The notes beneath the pieces are model-generated. The model worked only from the letters and a program-made list of their open reading frames with translations. It did not search any database and was not told where the DNA came from. Shown here piece by piece: positions 44,739-54,460 of a DNA stretch of 64,000 bases (its first letter is position 1; the number at the start of each line of letters is the position of its first letter). The DNA is taken from NCBI RefSeq assembly GCF_008001035.1, contig NZ_CP042856.1, positions 1,550,001 to 1,614,000 of the forward strand, in the 5' to 3' direction. The translations under genes were made by a program, and so were the position numbers. The stretch is from Salinibacterium sp. dk2585 (GTDB taxonomy: Bacteria > Actinomycetota > Actinomycetes > Actinomycetales > Microbacteriaceae).

Positions 44739-45112
44739 CTCCCATGATCTTTCTGCTCCTCGCCGTTGGCGGCGGCGTAGGCGCTTGCATCCGCTTCACC
44801 GTCGACGGGCTGATCCGCTCACATATGAAGACCAAATTCCAGTGGGCGACAACGATCATCAATGCCTCAGGATCACTGGTGCTCGGCTTCCTCACCGGCC
44901 TGACCATGGTGCATCTGCTGCCCACCGACCTCGGCATCGTCATCGGCACCGGATTGCTCGGCGGGTACACGACCTTCAGCACCGCCAGCTACGAGACCGT
45001 GCAACTCATCAAGGAGAAGCGCTACGGCCACGCGTTTATCAGCGGCGTTGTCATGCTCGTGCTCTGTGTCGCACTCGCCGGACTCGGACTCTGGATCGGC
45101 GCCTCCATCTGA
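44735..45112 (+). CDS. crcB: Fluoride channel CrcB/Fluc (second subunit)
   Basis: 125 residues. Blocks [34 protein letters not shown] and [19 protein letters not shown] match Fluc proteins, including the Asn and the GGxTTFS motif. Coupled to the first subunit. Positions 44821-44880 count 28 G+C in 60, well below neighbouring core genes, suggesting horizontal origin. Confidence 0.93.
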   Translation: MTPMIFLLLAVGGGVGACIRFTVDGLIRSHMKTKFQWATTIINASGSLVLGFLTGLTMVHLLPTDLGIVIGTGLLGGYTTFSTASYETVQLIKEKRYGHAFISGVVMLVLCVALAGLGLWIGASI

Positions 45113-45151
45113 CGAAGAAGCCCGCGCCCCGGTATCGGCAGACTTGCACCC

Positions 45152-45304
45152 GCCCATCGCCTGCGAGTCCGACGACACGATCGAGATCACGCCTTCGTCG
45201 TGCAGCACCGTTTCTGCCGCGATCGTCTCGGCGTGCACCCGCGAGTCGGCGAACGACACGTCTTCGGGGATGTCGAGTGCGTGCCCGCCTCCCGCGCCTT
45301 CTGT
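45152..45304 (-). pseudogene. ureC: Decayed fragment of urease alpha subunit
   Basis: The minus-strand frame contains TEGAGGGHA followed directly by [20 protein letters not shown] and [22 protein letters not shown]. These match two conserved parts of UreC: the [12 protein letters not shown] segment and the PEDVAFAESRI...AAEDVLHD...SSDSQAMGR segment. About 40 residues expected between them are missing, and the sequence stops resembling UreC on both sides. Only about 50 codons survive, with no start. It fills the gap between crcB and the channel-FUSC gene; no other urease gene is in the window. Confidence 0.8.
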
Positions 45305-45326
45305 GCCCACTGGCCCCTCGGCTGCG

Positions 45327-48300
45327 CTATGTCCCGGCGCGATCCAGCCGGATATCGCCGGCCTGCGGCGCAAGGTCGACGGCCATGATCGCGACCGTTT
45401 GGTTGGCCCTCGCGAGCGCACGGAGCGCCGCCTCGGCCGAGTGTGGCTCGTCCGTATCCCCGAGATCGTCGATGCCGATGTCAGGGCGCACCGGACCGGA
45501 GGCCCGACCTTCATAGGCCGCAATGAGGGCATCAAAGTTCTGAGCGGTCGCCGTCTCGAGCTGCTCCCACTGGTCATCGGTGAGGCGCGCTTTGGCGCGA
45601 TGGCCCTGTTCAGCGGATGCGATGAAGTGCCTGGTGTAGTACAGCAGCTCCCAGAATCCGGTGAGGCGGTTCTCGATCCCGCCGGGCGCGAATGCACCGG
45701 AACCGTGACGCAGCGGACCCGCCGTTGCCTGAAGGTCTCGCAGCCGGCTCGTCATCACGACTTCCTGCTTCGACAGCGCGGCAATATCGTCGGCCGACGG
45801 CTGTCGATTGCGCTTCCACAGCTCCAGGGTCGCCGTCGTGATCGACTCAACAGTCCTCGCGAGCTCGACCGCCTGCCTGGCGAACTTGTCGCTCGTGCGT
45901 GTCGGCAGAATCAACGCGGCGACGATCAGGGCGACGCCGGCTCCGATGATGGTCTCGACGATGCGCACACCGATTGTCTCAGTGTTCAAGCGGCCCATGA
46001 ACTCGTACATCTGCGCGAACATCATCGTCGTCCAGAACGACGTGAGCGGTGACGACGCCCCGCGGAAGTACGTCGTCGCGAAAATGCTGACCGCGAGCAC
46101 CGGCACGAGCACCGCCGGATTTGATCCTGCCGCAATGGCAATGCTGAACCCGACGATCGCACCGAGCACGGTTCCGGCGATCCGCTGCGAGCCCTTCACG
46201 AAGGTTTCGCCATCGGTTCCCCCGATCGCCTGGTATGCGGGCATGGCTGCCCAGTACTGGTGGGTTGTCGACACGAACGACCCGAGGGAGAGGGCAACGG
46301 CTGTTGAGACACCGGCCTGGACGGCTCTGCGCCAGATGGGTGCGGTGTCGGCGGAGACAGGAGCTTCCGCGGCTGCGGGGACGCCGTCCGTCGCCCTTGC
46401 ATCCCCGTCGGCGGTTGTCGCCGGAACCGCGGTCTCGGGCGCGGGGGACGATTGCGTCGACAGGTCGGCCCACGCAGGCACGGATGCGAGGTCAACGGCA
46501 CGCGCCGAATGCAGCACGTCGACCGCGTGCTGCAACTCGTGCGCAGCGCCGAGAACGCGACGTGCGGCTCGTGGCCAGTGGGCAGCCGACTTGAGTGACG
46601 GCAGCGATTCCAGTGAATCGGCTGCGGAGACAGCAGCGGGCGGGTTCGGGGTCGGGGCCTCGTCACCCTTTTTTGTAGGCGAAACCCACGCCGGAGCATC
46701 CGGGTAGCCGGTGATGTGCTTCTGCACCGACTGAAGGGCTCCGGCAAGGCGCGCGCGAACGTCGACCGGCACACCGGCTCCCGTCGCCAATCGGGCTTCG
46801 GACGACAGGTTCACCAGCGCAAGTTCAGCCTCGTGAACGCGGATGCGCAGCGCACTCGCCTGCTCGGCCGTCGACCCGATGTCGGGGTCATCACCCGTCA
46901 ACTGACCAGCCAGGAAGGAGGCCATCTGGTGCGTTCGCCGGAGTTCACTCCTGGTGCGGTGCATGAGATCGGGGTCCCATCGCGCCGCGGACACCGCATC
47001 GATCATCGGATCGAGCGCGCGCACCAGGCGGTTCTCAAAAGCGACAACCCCGCCTTTCACCACCCGGGCGTGTGCGCCCTTGTTCGGCACCAGCTGAAGC
47101 ACGACGGAACTGAGGACGCCGACAACCGCTGCGCCGGCGAACGGGAGGAGTTCGTCGACCTGGAGGTCGAGGATCAGCGTGAAGTAGTACGTCATGAACG
47201 CGAGCTGGCCCAGCCCACCCAATTTCGGACCGAAACGAGTGACGGCGATCCCGATAAAGGCCAAGGCGACAAGGGCCGCGCTCGCCGGAAGCGGCTCGCG
47301 CGGAATCAGTGCATGAATTCCGAGCGAGACCAGCACGGGCACGAGGGAGATGAGCGCGGCGAGCCGCCGGATCCCGTGCCCACCCCCGGATGCCGCACTG
47401 GTGAACATGGCGATCATTCCGCCGAAGATGGCGGCCGGGAACGCCGGGAGGCCAATCTGGGGCAGACTGACGGCAAGAACTGCCACTGCGAGCGCCGCAG
47501 CGAGGAGTCCCCTGATGGCCCCGATGAGCCGAGTGAAGCCCGGGTCGACGAGGGTGATTCTCCGGGACAGGAAGCCCCAAATTCCTCCGTTGCCGTCCTT
47601 CCGCTCGGTTTCATCTGGCGCTGGCGCCAGGATCGCCTCCGGCGCTTCATCCTGCGGGTTGGAGTAGATCGGCTGGTAGTCCAGGTCGCGACTGATCGCC
47701 GCGCTGAACTGCTGGGCACGGTAGGCGAACGGCAGCCACGCCAGGTAGCGGGAGTACGACTCGTTCAGGTCTGTCAGGGGTTCAATACCCACGAGCCTGG
47801 CCATCTCTCGGTTGACGAGGACGAAGCGGCTCACCCAGTAGTCGACGTCGTCCTTTCTCCTGACACGTCGACGCAACGTGGTCCGTTCCTGCGCGAGTTC
47901 GGCGCGTACCTGCCGAGAGAACTCACCGGCCGTCACCGTCTCAGGCACATCGGTGCTCGTCCAGTTGAGCAATGGATGCATGTAGGTCTCGAACTCTTCG
48001 AACTGGTCCGTCAGCGGCAGGAGCATTGGCTGAGCGGTGACCGGGTTCGGCGCGGGGAGGCCCCAGCGCAGACCGCCGATAATCCCGGCCAACATCTGGA
48101 TCGAGTACGGCAGCGAGAACGTATCGCGACCGCTTTGGAAGTAGTAGGCGGCGTGGTACAGACGCACCCCGTCGGTGTATGAGCTGAAGCTGTCAGACAC
48201 GCTCTGCAGGTGTGAGTCGAGCCCTGTCTCAGTGCCGCCGGGGAAGTACGGTTCGAGGCTCGAGATCGGGGGCCCGATCCCGTCTCCTGCGCTGTAGAAC

Positions 48301-48809
48301 TGCGACGACAGAGACCGAAGATTGGAGATCACGTCATATACGCCGAGCAGGAAGGTGAGAATGAGCGAGACCAGGACAACCCCGCTCACGGTCTCCACGA
48401 CCGAAAGGATTCGGAGAAAATCCGTGTTCGGCGTCAGTTGTGATGTCCCGACGGCAGACAGTTGGGCGGTGCTGAAGTACATCGCACCGAACAAATCGCC
48501 GTGCACGCCGTCGTACGTGAAGTTCTTGCCCTGCATCGAACCGAGGTAGATCAACCCGAAACCGATGATGGTTCCGCCGATCCAGGTGATCACGGCTCCC
48601 AGAACCTGCAGCCCGATCACCTGACGGAGAACAACCGGCCGCCAGCGCCGCGAGAGGCGTCGGGTGAACCGTCTCGTCAGCCCCCACTGCCAGCGGGCAA
48701 CCCGCCCGGCTACGAACCCCGCCTCGTCATAGTTGAGCGCGCTGAGGAACACATCGATGAGCGTCACCGCTAGAACGACGAATCCGAGTCCTACCCACAG
48801 GGCATCCAT
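45327..48809 (-). CDS. Ion-channel-like module fused to FUSC-type membrane domains
   Basis: 1160 residues. Residues 1-160 look like a two-helix K+-channel pore module: helix, helix, then [18 protein letters not shown] (110-127) in place of the usual TVGYGDITP filter, then a second helix ([17 protein letters not shown]). A soluble region follows to about 425, then two FUSC-type multi-helix blocks (about 430-565 and 815-985) joined by a helical and Pro/Ala-rich linker, and a cytoplasmic helical tail. Likely an ion-conducting or efflux membrane protein. No close family recognised; unusual architecture. Confidence 0.75.
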   Translation of the reverse strand: MDALWVGLGFVVLAVTLIDVFLSALNYDEAGFVAGRVARWQWGLTRRFTRRLSRRWRPVVLRQVIGLQVLGAVITWIGGTIIGFGLIYLGSMQGKNFTYDGVHGDLFGAMYFSTAQLSAVGTSQLTPNTDFLRILSVVETVSGVVLVSLILTFLLGVYDVISNLRSLSSQFYSAGDGIGPPISSLEPYFPGGTETGLDSHLQSVSDSFSSYTDGVRLYHAAYYFQSGRDTFSLPYSIQMLAGIIGGLRWGLPAPNPVTAQPMLLPLTDQFEEFETYMHPLLNWTSTDVPETVTAGEFSRQVRAELAQERTTLRRRVRRKDDVDYWVSRFVLVNREMARLVGIEPLTDLNESYSRYLAWLPFAYRAQQFSAAISRDLDYQPIYSNPQDEAPEAILAPAPDETERKDGNGGIWGFLSRRITLVDPGFTRLIGAIRGLLAAALAVAVLAVSLPQIGLPAFPAAIFGGMIAMFTSAASGGGHGIRRLAALISLVPVLVSLGIHALIPREPLPASAALVALAFIGIAVTRFGPKLGGLGQLAFMTYYFTLILDLQVDELLPFAGAAVVGVLSSVVLQLVPNKGAHARVVKGGVVAFENRLVRALDPMIDAVSAARWDPDLMHRTRSELRRTHQMASFLAGQLTGDDPDIGSTAEQASALRIRVHEAELALVNLSSEARLATGAGVPVDVRARLAGALQSVQKHITGYPDAPAWVSPTKKGDEAPTPNPPAAVSAADSLESLPSLKSAAHWPRAARRVLGAAHELQHAVDVLHSARAVDLASVPAWADLSTQSSPAPETAVPATTADGDARATDGVPAAAEAPVSADTAPIWRRAVQAGVSTAVALSLGSFVSTTHQYWAAMPAYQAIGGTDGETFVKGSQRIAGTVLGAIVGFSIAIAAGSNPAVLVPVLAVSIFATTYFRGASSPLTSFWTTMMFAQMYEFMGRLNTETIGVRIVETIIGAGVALIVAALILPTRTSDKFARQAVELARTVESITTATLELWKRNRQPSADDIAALSKQEVVMTSRLRDLQATAGPLRHGSGAFAPGGIENRLTGFWELLYYTRHFIASAEQGHRAKARLTDDQWEQLETATAQNFDALIAAYEGRASGPVRPDIGIDDLGDTDEPHSAEAALRALARANQTVAIMAVDLAPQAGDIRLDRAGT

Positions 48810-49106
48810 GCGGTCAGCCTAGAACTCAGCCTGCCGAGCACAAGATGCCTAGGACCATTGGGAATCGCGGCCGACTCGGCGGCGAACGCTGGTCAGTCCG
48901 TACGTGCCGATGGCCACTGCGTGGGCGGTCGGAGTGTCTGCCTCGCTACGAGACGTGCCGCCAGATCGAGAGAGACCGAACCGACTCGAAGGCGCTGGAA
49001 CGAGAAGCCTCACTGGCCCTACCTACGAGGGTGTGCAGACGATTCCGAAGCGCCCGGGCATTCGATGAGGCGACTACGAAAGCGAAACGCGTCGAATACA
49101 CGTCAA
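48810..49106. other. Gene-free stretch before tRNA-Ala
   Basis: About 300 bp with no supportable gene. Short open frames here use no recognisable domain, and those that cross the tRNA are artefacts. It contains the presumed promoter region of the channel-FUSC gene. Confidence 0.5.
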
Positions 49107-49148
49107 ACGGCCATTCCAAATCCCTCGCTCGGGTTCTGGAATGGCCGT
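49107..49148 (-). terminator. Long hairpin downstream of tRNA-Ala
   Basis: A 12-bp perfect inverted repeat (ACGGCCATTCCA at 49107-49118, TGGAATGGCCGT at 49137-49148), with a further AATCCC/GGGTT pairing inside the loop. It lies 17 bp past the tRNA 3' end and probably ends its transcript. No T-run is present. Confidence 0.6.
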
Positions 49149-49165
49149 CTGACCAGTGCTTTCTG

Positions 49166-49239
49166 TGGATCCAAGGGGATTTGAACCCCTGACCCCCTGC
49201 ATGCCATGCAGGTGCGCTACCGGGCTGCGCCATGGACCC
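49166..49239 (-). tRNA. tRNA-Ala (anticodon GGC)
   Basis: Full cloverleaf on the minus strand, 74 bases. Acceptor GGGTCCA pairs with TGGATCC, discriminator A. D-arm GCGC/GCGC, anticodon stem CCTGC/GCAGG with loop ATGGCAT (GGC anticodon, reading GCC), T-arm GGGG-TTCAAAT-CCCC. The CCA end is not encoded. Confidence 0.97.
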
Positions 49240-49272
49240 TCGGTGTTTGTCACTCCGTGAAGCAACTTCTCA

Positions 49273-49300
49273 AGATTACTACATTCCTGCCGAGCGCAAA
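49273..49300 (-). promoter_or_regulatory. Possible promoter of tRNA-Ala
   Basis: On the minus strand TTTGCG, a 16-bp spacer and TAATCT (49278-49273) precede the tRNA by 33 bp. It overlaps the 3' end of the preceding gene, so read-through from that operon is an alternative. Confidence 0.4.
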
Positions 49301-50241
49301 ATCGAGTGCGCCCAGAGAGCCTTCATTCCACGGATGGCGGAGCGAATCTCCTGCAGATGCTGCTGCGCGCCGAAGTGCTGCGTGTACTCACCGAGGTCGT
49401 TCGACTGGGCGTCCGCCCCAACCGTCTCGACCGCCATTCCTGCCTCGATCCCCAGCGTTTCCACGGCAACGGCGGCCTGGTACGGCACGTAGACAGGCGT
49501 GGTCACGACGAGCACCGACCTCGTATCGGCGCCGCTCGACCGCGCCCAGTGCCGGAACGTGTCGGCGGTGTCGGCGCGCCGGGCATCCGGGTCGCTGGAC
49601 GGAGCCGCGACCACCTCGAAGCGCACGCCCGGATGCGCGTCCCACGCGAGACGGGTCGTCCGCGCGTTGCCTGCACCGCCATGGGTCAAAGCGGGTGCGC
49701 CCAGGTCGAACGCCCGCCGCATCCCCTCGGCCATGGCATCCACCTCGTCGTGACCGGGAACGCCCAGCGCTGTCGCCAGCGCGGCTTCGTCGCCCTGGAA
49801 TGCCCTGTGCGCCCCCAGGAACACGATCCGCCGCGCCGCGACTCCCGCATCGAGGAGCGAGCGCACAAATCGTGGTTTCACTAGGCCGGCGCGCACCATT
49901 CCGCCGGTCATCACGATCGCGTCATACGTTCGCGCCGTGGGCCACGATGCGACGAGGCCGAGTTCCGGGGCGGCCTCGAACACAGCGGCAGCCTGCGCCG
50001 GGCTCAGTGCAGCGGATGCCGCGAGGTTACGCTCTCTCCCCTTGCGAAAGTCCCAGTGCTCAGCCGAGAAGGCGTCGAGCCACTCGAGCAGGGAGTCCGT
50101 GTCTGCCGCGACGGGGCGCTGTTCGCCCCAGAGGCGCACAAGTCGCCCGAGCGCGTCGGAACGTACCCATGCCGCGATGCCGTCAGCTGTCGCCTCGGCG
50201 GCACCAACACCGCCGCGCCACGACGGCACCCAGGCGGTCAT
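49279..50241 (-). CDS. Hypothetical protein, DUF218/YdcF-like
   Basis: 320 residues, ATG start overlapping the rsfS stop (ATGA). A Rossmann-like alternation is visible: YDAIVMTGGMVRAG, RRIVFLGAHRAF, SVLVVTTPVYVPYQAAVAVETLG. The last resembles the conserved late strand-helix of DUF218 (SanA/YdcF) proteins. The N-terminal 90 residues are helical. No signal or membrane segment. The family assignment is tentative; function unknown. Confidence 0.65.
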   Translation of the reverse strand: MTAWVPSWRGGVGAAEATADGIAAWVRSDALGRLVRLWGEQRPVAADTDSLLEWLDAFSAEHWDFRKGRERNLAASAALSPAQAAAVFEAAPELGLVASWPTARTYDAIVMTGGMVRAGLVKPRFVRSLLDAGVAARRIVFLGAHRAFQGDEAALATALGVPGHDEVDAMAEGMRRAFDLGAPALTHGGAGNARTTRLAWDAHPGVRFEVVAAPSSDPDARRADTADTFRHWARSSGADTRSVLVVTTPVYVPYQAAVAVETLGIEAGMAVETVGADAQSNDLGEYTQHFGAQQHLQEIRSAIRGMKALWAHSILRSAGM

Positions 50242-50639
50242 GCCCGCGCGTCGGCTCCTGCACTGCCGTCACCGGGCGCTTCAGGCAGGTCGAGAGGAAT
50301 CGCAGGGCAGTCCTTCCAGAGGCGCTCGAGCGAGTAGTAGATGCGCTCCTCCTCGTGGAAGACGTGCACGACAAGGTCGCCGAAGTCGAGGAGCACCCAC
50401 CGTCCCTCACTGCGGCCCTCACGGCGCAGGGGCTTGCTTCCAGCCTCAATCAGCTTGTCCTCGATCTCGCCAGCGATGGCGAGCACGTTGCGCTCGTTCC
50501 GACCGGATGCAAGCAGGAACACGTCCGTGAACGGCAGCGGCTCCGAGACATCGAGGGCGACGAGGTCGGACGCCTTCTTCGAGTCGGCCGCCGTGGCGGC
50601 GATGGTGAGAAGTTCGAGGGCGTGCTGGGATGCGGTCAC
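50238..50639 (-). CDS. rsfS: Ribosome silencing factor RsfS
   Basis: 133 residues from a GTG start. RsfS binds uL14 and blocks subunit joining in starved cells. Signatures: DLVALDVSEPLPFTDVFLLASGRNERN, EGRSEGRWVLLDFGDLVVHVFHEEERIYYSLERLW. It follows nadD and the Pro/Ala-rich gene in the usual nadD-rsfS order, here with one gene inserted. Confidence 0.95.
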   Translation of the reverse strand: MTASQHALELLTIAATAADSKKASDLVALDVSEPLPFTDVFLLASGRNERNVLAIAGEIEDKLIEAGSKPLRREGRSEGRWVLLDFGDLVVHVFHEEERIYYSLERLWKDCPAIPLDLPEAPGDGSAGADARA

Positions 50640-50680
50640 AGATTCCTAAAGGGTGGGTACTGGCATTCGTGGGGACGAGT

Positions 50681-52294
50681 CTAGAACGTACCGAACACGA
50701 ATCCCACGACAACGAGCACAGTGACGCTCACCATCATCGCTCCCGCGGTGATCGCGAGCACGACGGGCAGGCGGTTGCCGCTGCCGGAGTTGCGCGACAT
50801 CGCGATGACGTCGCGCGGTGAGGTGTGCGTGCTGACGGCACGGATCGCTCGGACGGGAGCGGACTCTCCCTCGATGTCGTCACGGTCGGCAGCATCGATG
50901 ATGGCGTCGAGTTCAGAGTGGTCGTAGCGCGCAGGATGCGCACCCGTCGTGCCAAGCGTCGTCGGCAGCGTGATAGACCCTGTGATGAGCACTTCGCCCG
51001 TCGCCGTCGCGAAGGGAACGGCGAGGTCGGAGCCGTCCGGAACCGCGGGCAGCACGAGGGCATTGCTCGTGATGGGACCGGTCGACGCCGCGACGTCGCG
51101 AGACGTCACCGATTCGGCGGACTGGCTCGCGTCGTCGAGCGCCTCCTGGGTCGACCAGTGGCCGACGGGGGTCACCTGCTGCTGCGGCGCGAAGTCGATG
51201 CCTCGAGCGGACTCGGGCGACCCGGGCAGCATGGTAGGCGGCGGGTACTGCGCAAGCGAGTACTGGGGAACGAACTCGCCCATCGGTGCAGGGGGTGGGG
51301 GCAGCTGTGGTGCCGGCAGGTCCGCAAGAGTCGGGATCTCAGTCGGCGACGTGCCGAACGGCATCCCGGCGGGCGGAGCAAGCTCAGAGAGCGGTACCGC
51401 CGTGTCGGACGGTGTCTCGACTGCGTCTTCAGCACGCGGCTCAGCGGGCGCGACCCCGGTCACATCGAGCGAGGACGGGATGTACTGGGGGCTCGCGAGG
51501 GCCGCGTGCGGGGGCTCAACCAGGGGCGGCGGCTCCGTCACCGCCTGCGGCTGTTCGGGGGCCGCCTGCGCCTCGGCCAGATCGGCCAGACCTGTGCTGG
51601 GCTGCACTGTGCTGGGCTGCGCGACGTCAACGGAGGACGCATCGAACTGCGGCGGAGCTGCCGGCGCAGGGAACGGCGCACTAGCGGGCGCGGCATCCAG
51701 CGCCTCGACAGCGGCTTCCGGCTCGGCCTCGCGAGCCCGAGCGGCCTCGAGCGCGCGCAGTTCACGCCGGGTGAGCGGCCGACCGGCCGCAGCTGGCGAA
51801 GCGTCGCCCACGGCTGGCGCCGACGGCGGGGCGACCGCCGCAGCGGCGGACCCGGCGGGACGGAAATCCCGGAGGCGGTACGCGTGGGCGTCCGAATCGG
51901 GCTCGGACGCGGGAGCCGGAGCCGGAGCCGGAGGAGCTTCCCGAGTGTCAGCCGCGGGGGTGAATGCGGCGAGGTCGGCAAAGGAAAGTGCGCCCGTCTC
52001 TGCAAGACGCTGCGCACGACGCGATCCGGGCCGGATGGCGTTCGCGGAGGTCGAGGGCGCACCATCGAATCGGGCGGGGGTCGCATCCGAGGCGGTGGGA
52101 GCTGCTGGCGGGAAGGTATCGAACGGAACAGAGTCCTCGTGGCCGGAATCGCCCATGGTCGCCTCCGGGTTGTCGAGATCGATGCTGCCCGTCTGGCCCC
52201 GGGCGCCGGAGAACTCGCTGCCACCTTCGTGGGCACGCTCGTTCATCCTGACCTGCCTCCGCGAAAGCGGCGGCTGGTCACCCCAGGCTGTCAT
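50681..52294 (-). CDS. Long disordered Pro/Ala-rich protein with C-terminal membrane anchor
   Basis: 537 residues. Almost entirely low-complexity Pro/Ala/Glu sequence, with two related charged motifs (PLSRRQVRMNERA near the start and PLTRRELRALEAARA near 180). One hydrophobic segment closes the protein (VVLAITAGAMMVSVTVLVVVG). That gives a tail-anchored, largely unstructured protein. A GGAGCC tandem run near 51912-51930 encodes alternating Ala-Pro. Common between nadD and rsfS in Microbacteriaceae; function unknown. ATG overlaps the nadD TAA (TAATG). Confidence 0.7.
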   Translation of the reverse strand: MTAWGDQPPLSRRQVRMNERAHEGGSEFSGARGQTGSIDLDNPEATMGDSGHEDSVPFDTFPPAAPTASDATPARFDGAPSTSANAIRPGSRRAQRLAETGALSFADLAAFTPAADTREAPPAPAPAPASEPDSDAHAYRLRDFRPAGSAAAAVAPPSAPAVGDASPAAAGRPLTRRELRALEAARAREAEPEAAVEALDAAPASAPFPAPAAPPQFDASSVDVAQPSTVQPSTGLADLAEAQAAPEQPQAVTEPPPLVEPPHAALASPQYIPSSLDVTGVAPAEPRAEDAVETPSDTAVPLSELAPPAGMPFGTSPTEIPTLADLPAPQLPPPPAPMGEFVPQYSLAQYPPPTMLPGSPESARGIDFAPQQQVTPVGHWSTQEALDDASQSAESVTSRDVAASTGPITSNALVLPAVPDGSDLAVPFATATGEVLITGSITLPTTLGTTGAHPARYDHSELDAIIDAADRDDIEGESAPVRAIRAVSTHTSPRDVIAMSRNSGSGNRLPVVLAITAGAMMVSVTVLVVVGFVFGTF

Positions 52295-52899
52295 TACTCA
52301 CTCCGATACAGATGATGTTTGGCGATGTACTGTACTACCCCGTCCGGTACGAGATACCAGACGGGAAACCCCCGACCCACCCGGCTACGACAGTCCGTCG
52401 AAGAAATCGCCAAGGCAGGCACCTCAAGCAAGCTTACGTCGTGCTCCGGCAAACCGGAAACGTTGAGGATGTGACCTGGCCGTGAAACTGCTACGAAATG
52501 AGCAAGTTCGAAGAGTTCGTCGACGTTCTTCCAGTCCACGATCTGGGCGATGGCGTCCGCTCCCGTGATGAAGAAGAGCTCTGCCTCCGGCCGAAGGCGC
52601 CGCATGTCGTGCAGCGTGTCGATCGTGTAGGTGGGCCGGTCTCGATCGATGTCGACTCGGCTCACCGTGAACGACGGGTTCGAAGCCGTCGCAATCACCG
52701 TCATGAGGTAGCGGTGCTCGCTGCCCGTGGCATCCGGCTTCTGGTACGGCTGCCCGGTCGGAACGAAGACCACCTCGTCCAGGCCGAAATGCTGGGCAAC
52801 CTCGCTGGCGGCGACGAGGTGACCGTTATGGATGGGATCAAATGTCCCGCCCATGATGCCGACGCGAGGACGACCGGAGTCGGGGTCCACCGCCGTCAT
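52294..52899 (-). CDS. nadD: Nicotinate-nucleotide adenylyltransferase
   Basis: 201 residues. Adenylates nicotinate mononucleotide in NAD synthesis. Nucleotidyltransferase motif [23 protein letters not shown]-terminal [13 protein letters not shown] (ISSTxxR). Terminates TAA overlapping the next gene's ATG. Confidence 0.96.
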   Translation of the reverse strand: MTAVDPDSGRPRVGIMGGTFDPIHNGHLVAASEVAQHFGLDEVVFVPTGQPYQKPDATGSEHRYLMTVIATASNPSFTVSRVDIDRDRPTYTIDTLHDMRRLRPEAELFFITGADAIAQIVDWKNVDELFELAHFVAVSRPGHILNVSGLPEHDVSLLEVPALAISSTDCRSRVGRGFPVWYLVPDGVVQYIAKHHLYRSE

Positions 52900-52909
52900 C
52901 GAGGCGCCG

Positions 52910-53110
52910 TCAGTCGTGCGTGCCCGCGCCGGGGCCCGCGTTCGTGGACTGACGCTTGTTGCGGTGTGCCACGTCGCGGAAGCTGTAGGTGACGAGGCCG
53001 ATCGTCACGAAGAAGGCCGCAGCGATGACTGCGAACCAGATTGGGTCCATGATCATCGGGGCGAGCTCGTGGTGGCCCTCTTCGGCAGCGATGACAGCAA
53101 GCAGTGACAT
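52910..53110 (-). CDS. Small single-pass membrane protein
   Basis: 66 residues: an N-terminal hydrophobic start, then [32 protein letters not shown], one clear helix with a basic cytoplasmic tail. It lies between proA and nadD, 10 bp from nadD. No family recognised, but consistent with a conserved small actinobacterial protein at this place. Confidence 0.75.
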   Translation of the reverse strand: MSLLAVIAAEEGHHELAPMIMDPIWFAVIAAAFFVTIGLVTYSFRDVAHRNKRQSTNAGPGAGTHD

Positions 53111-53154
53111 TAGTTCTCCGTTCGACGCGACTCTAATCTACCGTGCGTGGCGGC

Positions 53155-54423
53155 TCAGCCGCGCACCTGCCCGGAACCGCGCACAATCCACTTGGTGCTC
53201 GTCAGTTCAGGGAGCCCCATCGGGCCGCGCGCGTGCAGCTTCTGGGTTGAAATGCCCACCTCAGCGCCAAAGCCGAACTCTCCCCCGTCGGTGAATCGGG
53301 TCGAGGCGTTGACCATCACGACGGCCGAATCCACCTCAGCGAGGAATCGTTCGCTGCTTGCGAGATCCGCGGTGACGATCGACTCGGTGTGGTGGGTGGA
53401 GTACCGACGGATGTGGTCGAGTGCGCCGTCGAGGTCGTCGACGACCCGCACGGCGAGGTCAAGGCTCATGTACTCGGTCGCCCAGTCCTCCTCCGTCGCG
53501 GGCACGACATCCGCGAAGATGCCCGCAGTGCGCTCGTCGGCGTGCAGCGTGACGCCGCTCTCGCGGAGCGCGTAGAGCACGGGAGGCAGCAGTCGCTCTG
53601 CCGCATCCGCGTGCACGAGCAGGGTCTCGGCGGCGTTGCAGACGCTGGGGCGGTGCGTCTTCGCGTTGTGCACGATCTCGACCGCAGCGCTGACGTCAGC
53701 CGAGGCGTCGAGGAAGACGTGCACGACGCCAGCGCCCGTCTCGATGACCGGGACCTGGGATTCGCGCACGACCGTCTGGATGAGGTCTGCACTGCCGCGC
53801 GGGATCAGCACGTCGATGAGGCCACGCGAGCGCATGAGCTCGGTCGCACCCTCGCGGCCGAACTCGTCGATACCCTGCACGAGCTCACCGGGCAGGCCCA
53901 CCGAGGAGACGGCATCCTGGATGATCCGCACGAGGGCCGTGTTGGAGTGGATCGCCGCCGAACCCCCACGAAGCACGACAGCGTTGCCGCTCTTGAGTGC
54001 CAGCGACGCGATGTCGATTGTGACATTGGGCCGGGCCTCATAGATGGCGCCGACCACGCCGAAGGGAACGCGCACCTGCGTGAGCGCCAAGCCGTTCGGC
54101 AGGCTCGAGCCCTGCACGACGCGACCCACGGGGTCGGCCAACGCCGCAATGTCGCGCACCGCGGCCGCGAGACCGCTGAGTCGCGCCTCGTCGAGCCGGA
54201 GGCGGTCTTGCAAGCCCTCGCTCAGCCCGTTCTCACGCCCATTGGCGAGGTCGAGCTCGTTCGCCGCGAGGATGCGATCCGCGTTTCCCAGGACGGCCGC
54301 GGCGATTGCCTCCAGCGCGTCATTCTTGAGCTGCGTCGTCGCCGTGGCGAGAGCACGGGAGGCGTCTCTCGACGCCACCAGCTTCTGCTGGAGAGTTGGG
54401 GTCGCAAGGGTCTGCTCGGGCAT
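53155..54423 (-). CDS. proA: Gamma-glutamyl phosphate reductase
   Basis: 422 residues. Second step of proline synthesis, reducing gamma-glutamyl phosphate to the semialdehyde. Catalytic Cys in HRPSVCNAAETLL; also RGGSAAIHSN and VNASTRFTDGGEFGFGAEVGISTQKLHARGPMGL. ATG start. Encoded 37 bp after proB, same strand. Confidence 0.96.
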   Translation of the reverse strand: MPEQTLATPTLQQKLVASRDASRALATATTQLKNDALEAIAAAVLGNADRILAANELDLANGRENGLSEGLQDRLRLDEARLSGLAAAVRDIAALADPVGRVVQGSSLPNGLALTQVRVPFGVVGAIYEARPNVTIDIASLALKSGNAVVLRGGSAAIHSNTALVRIIQDAVSSVGLPGELVQGIDEFGREGATELMRSRGLIDVLIPRGSADLIQTVVRESQVPVIETGAGVVHVFLDASADVSAAVEIVHNAKTHRPSVCNAAETLLVHADAAERLLPPVLYALRESGVTLHADERTAGIFADVVPATEEDWATEYMSLDLAVRVVDDLDGALDHIRRYSTHHTESIVTADLASSERFLAEVDSAVVMVNASTRFTDGGEFGFGAEVGISTQKLHARGPMGLPELTSTKWIVRGSGQVRG

Positions 54424-54460
54424 GGGCCCAGTCTATCGACTGCCCGACGGCACCGGCCCG

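Noticed and set aside
49107-49239. Prophage attachment site at tRNA-Ala
   Set aside because: No integrase gene, and no direct repeat of the tRNA 3' end was found elsewhere in the 44-49 kb segment.
48946-49265. Short minus-strand proteins across the tRNA
   Set aside because: They translate tRNA-Ala itself (HAGGQGFKSPW-type text), a well-known annotation artefact.
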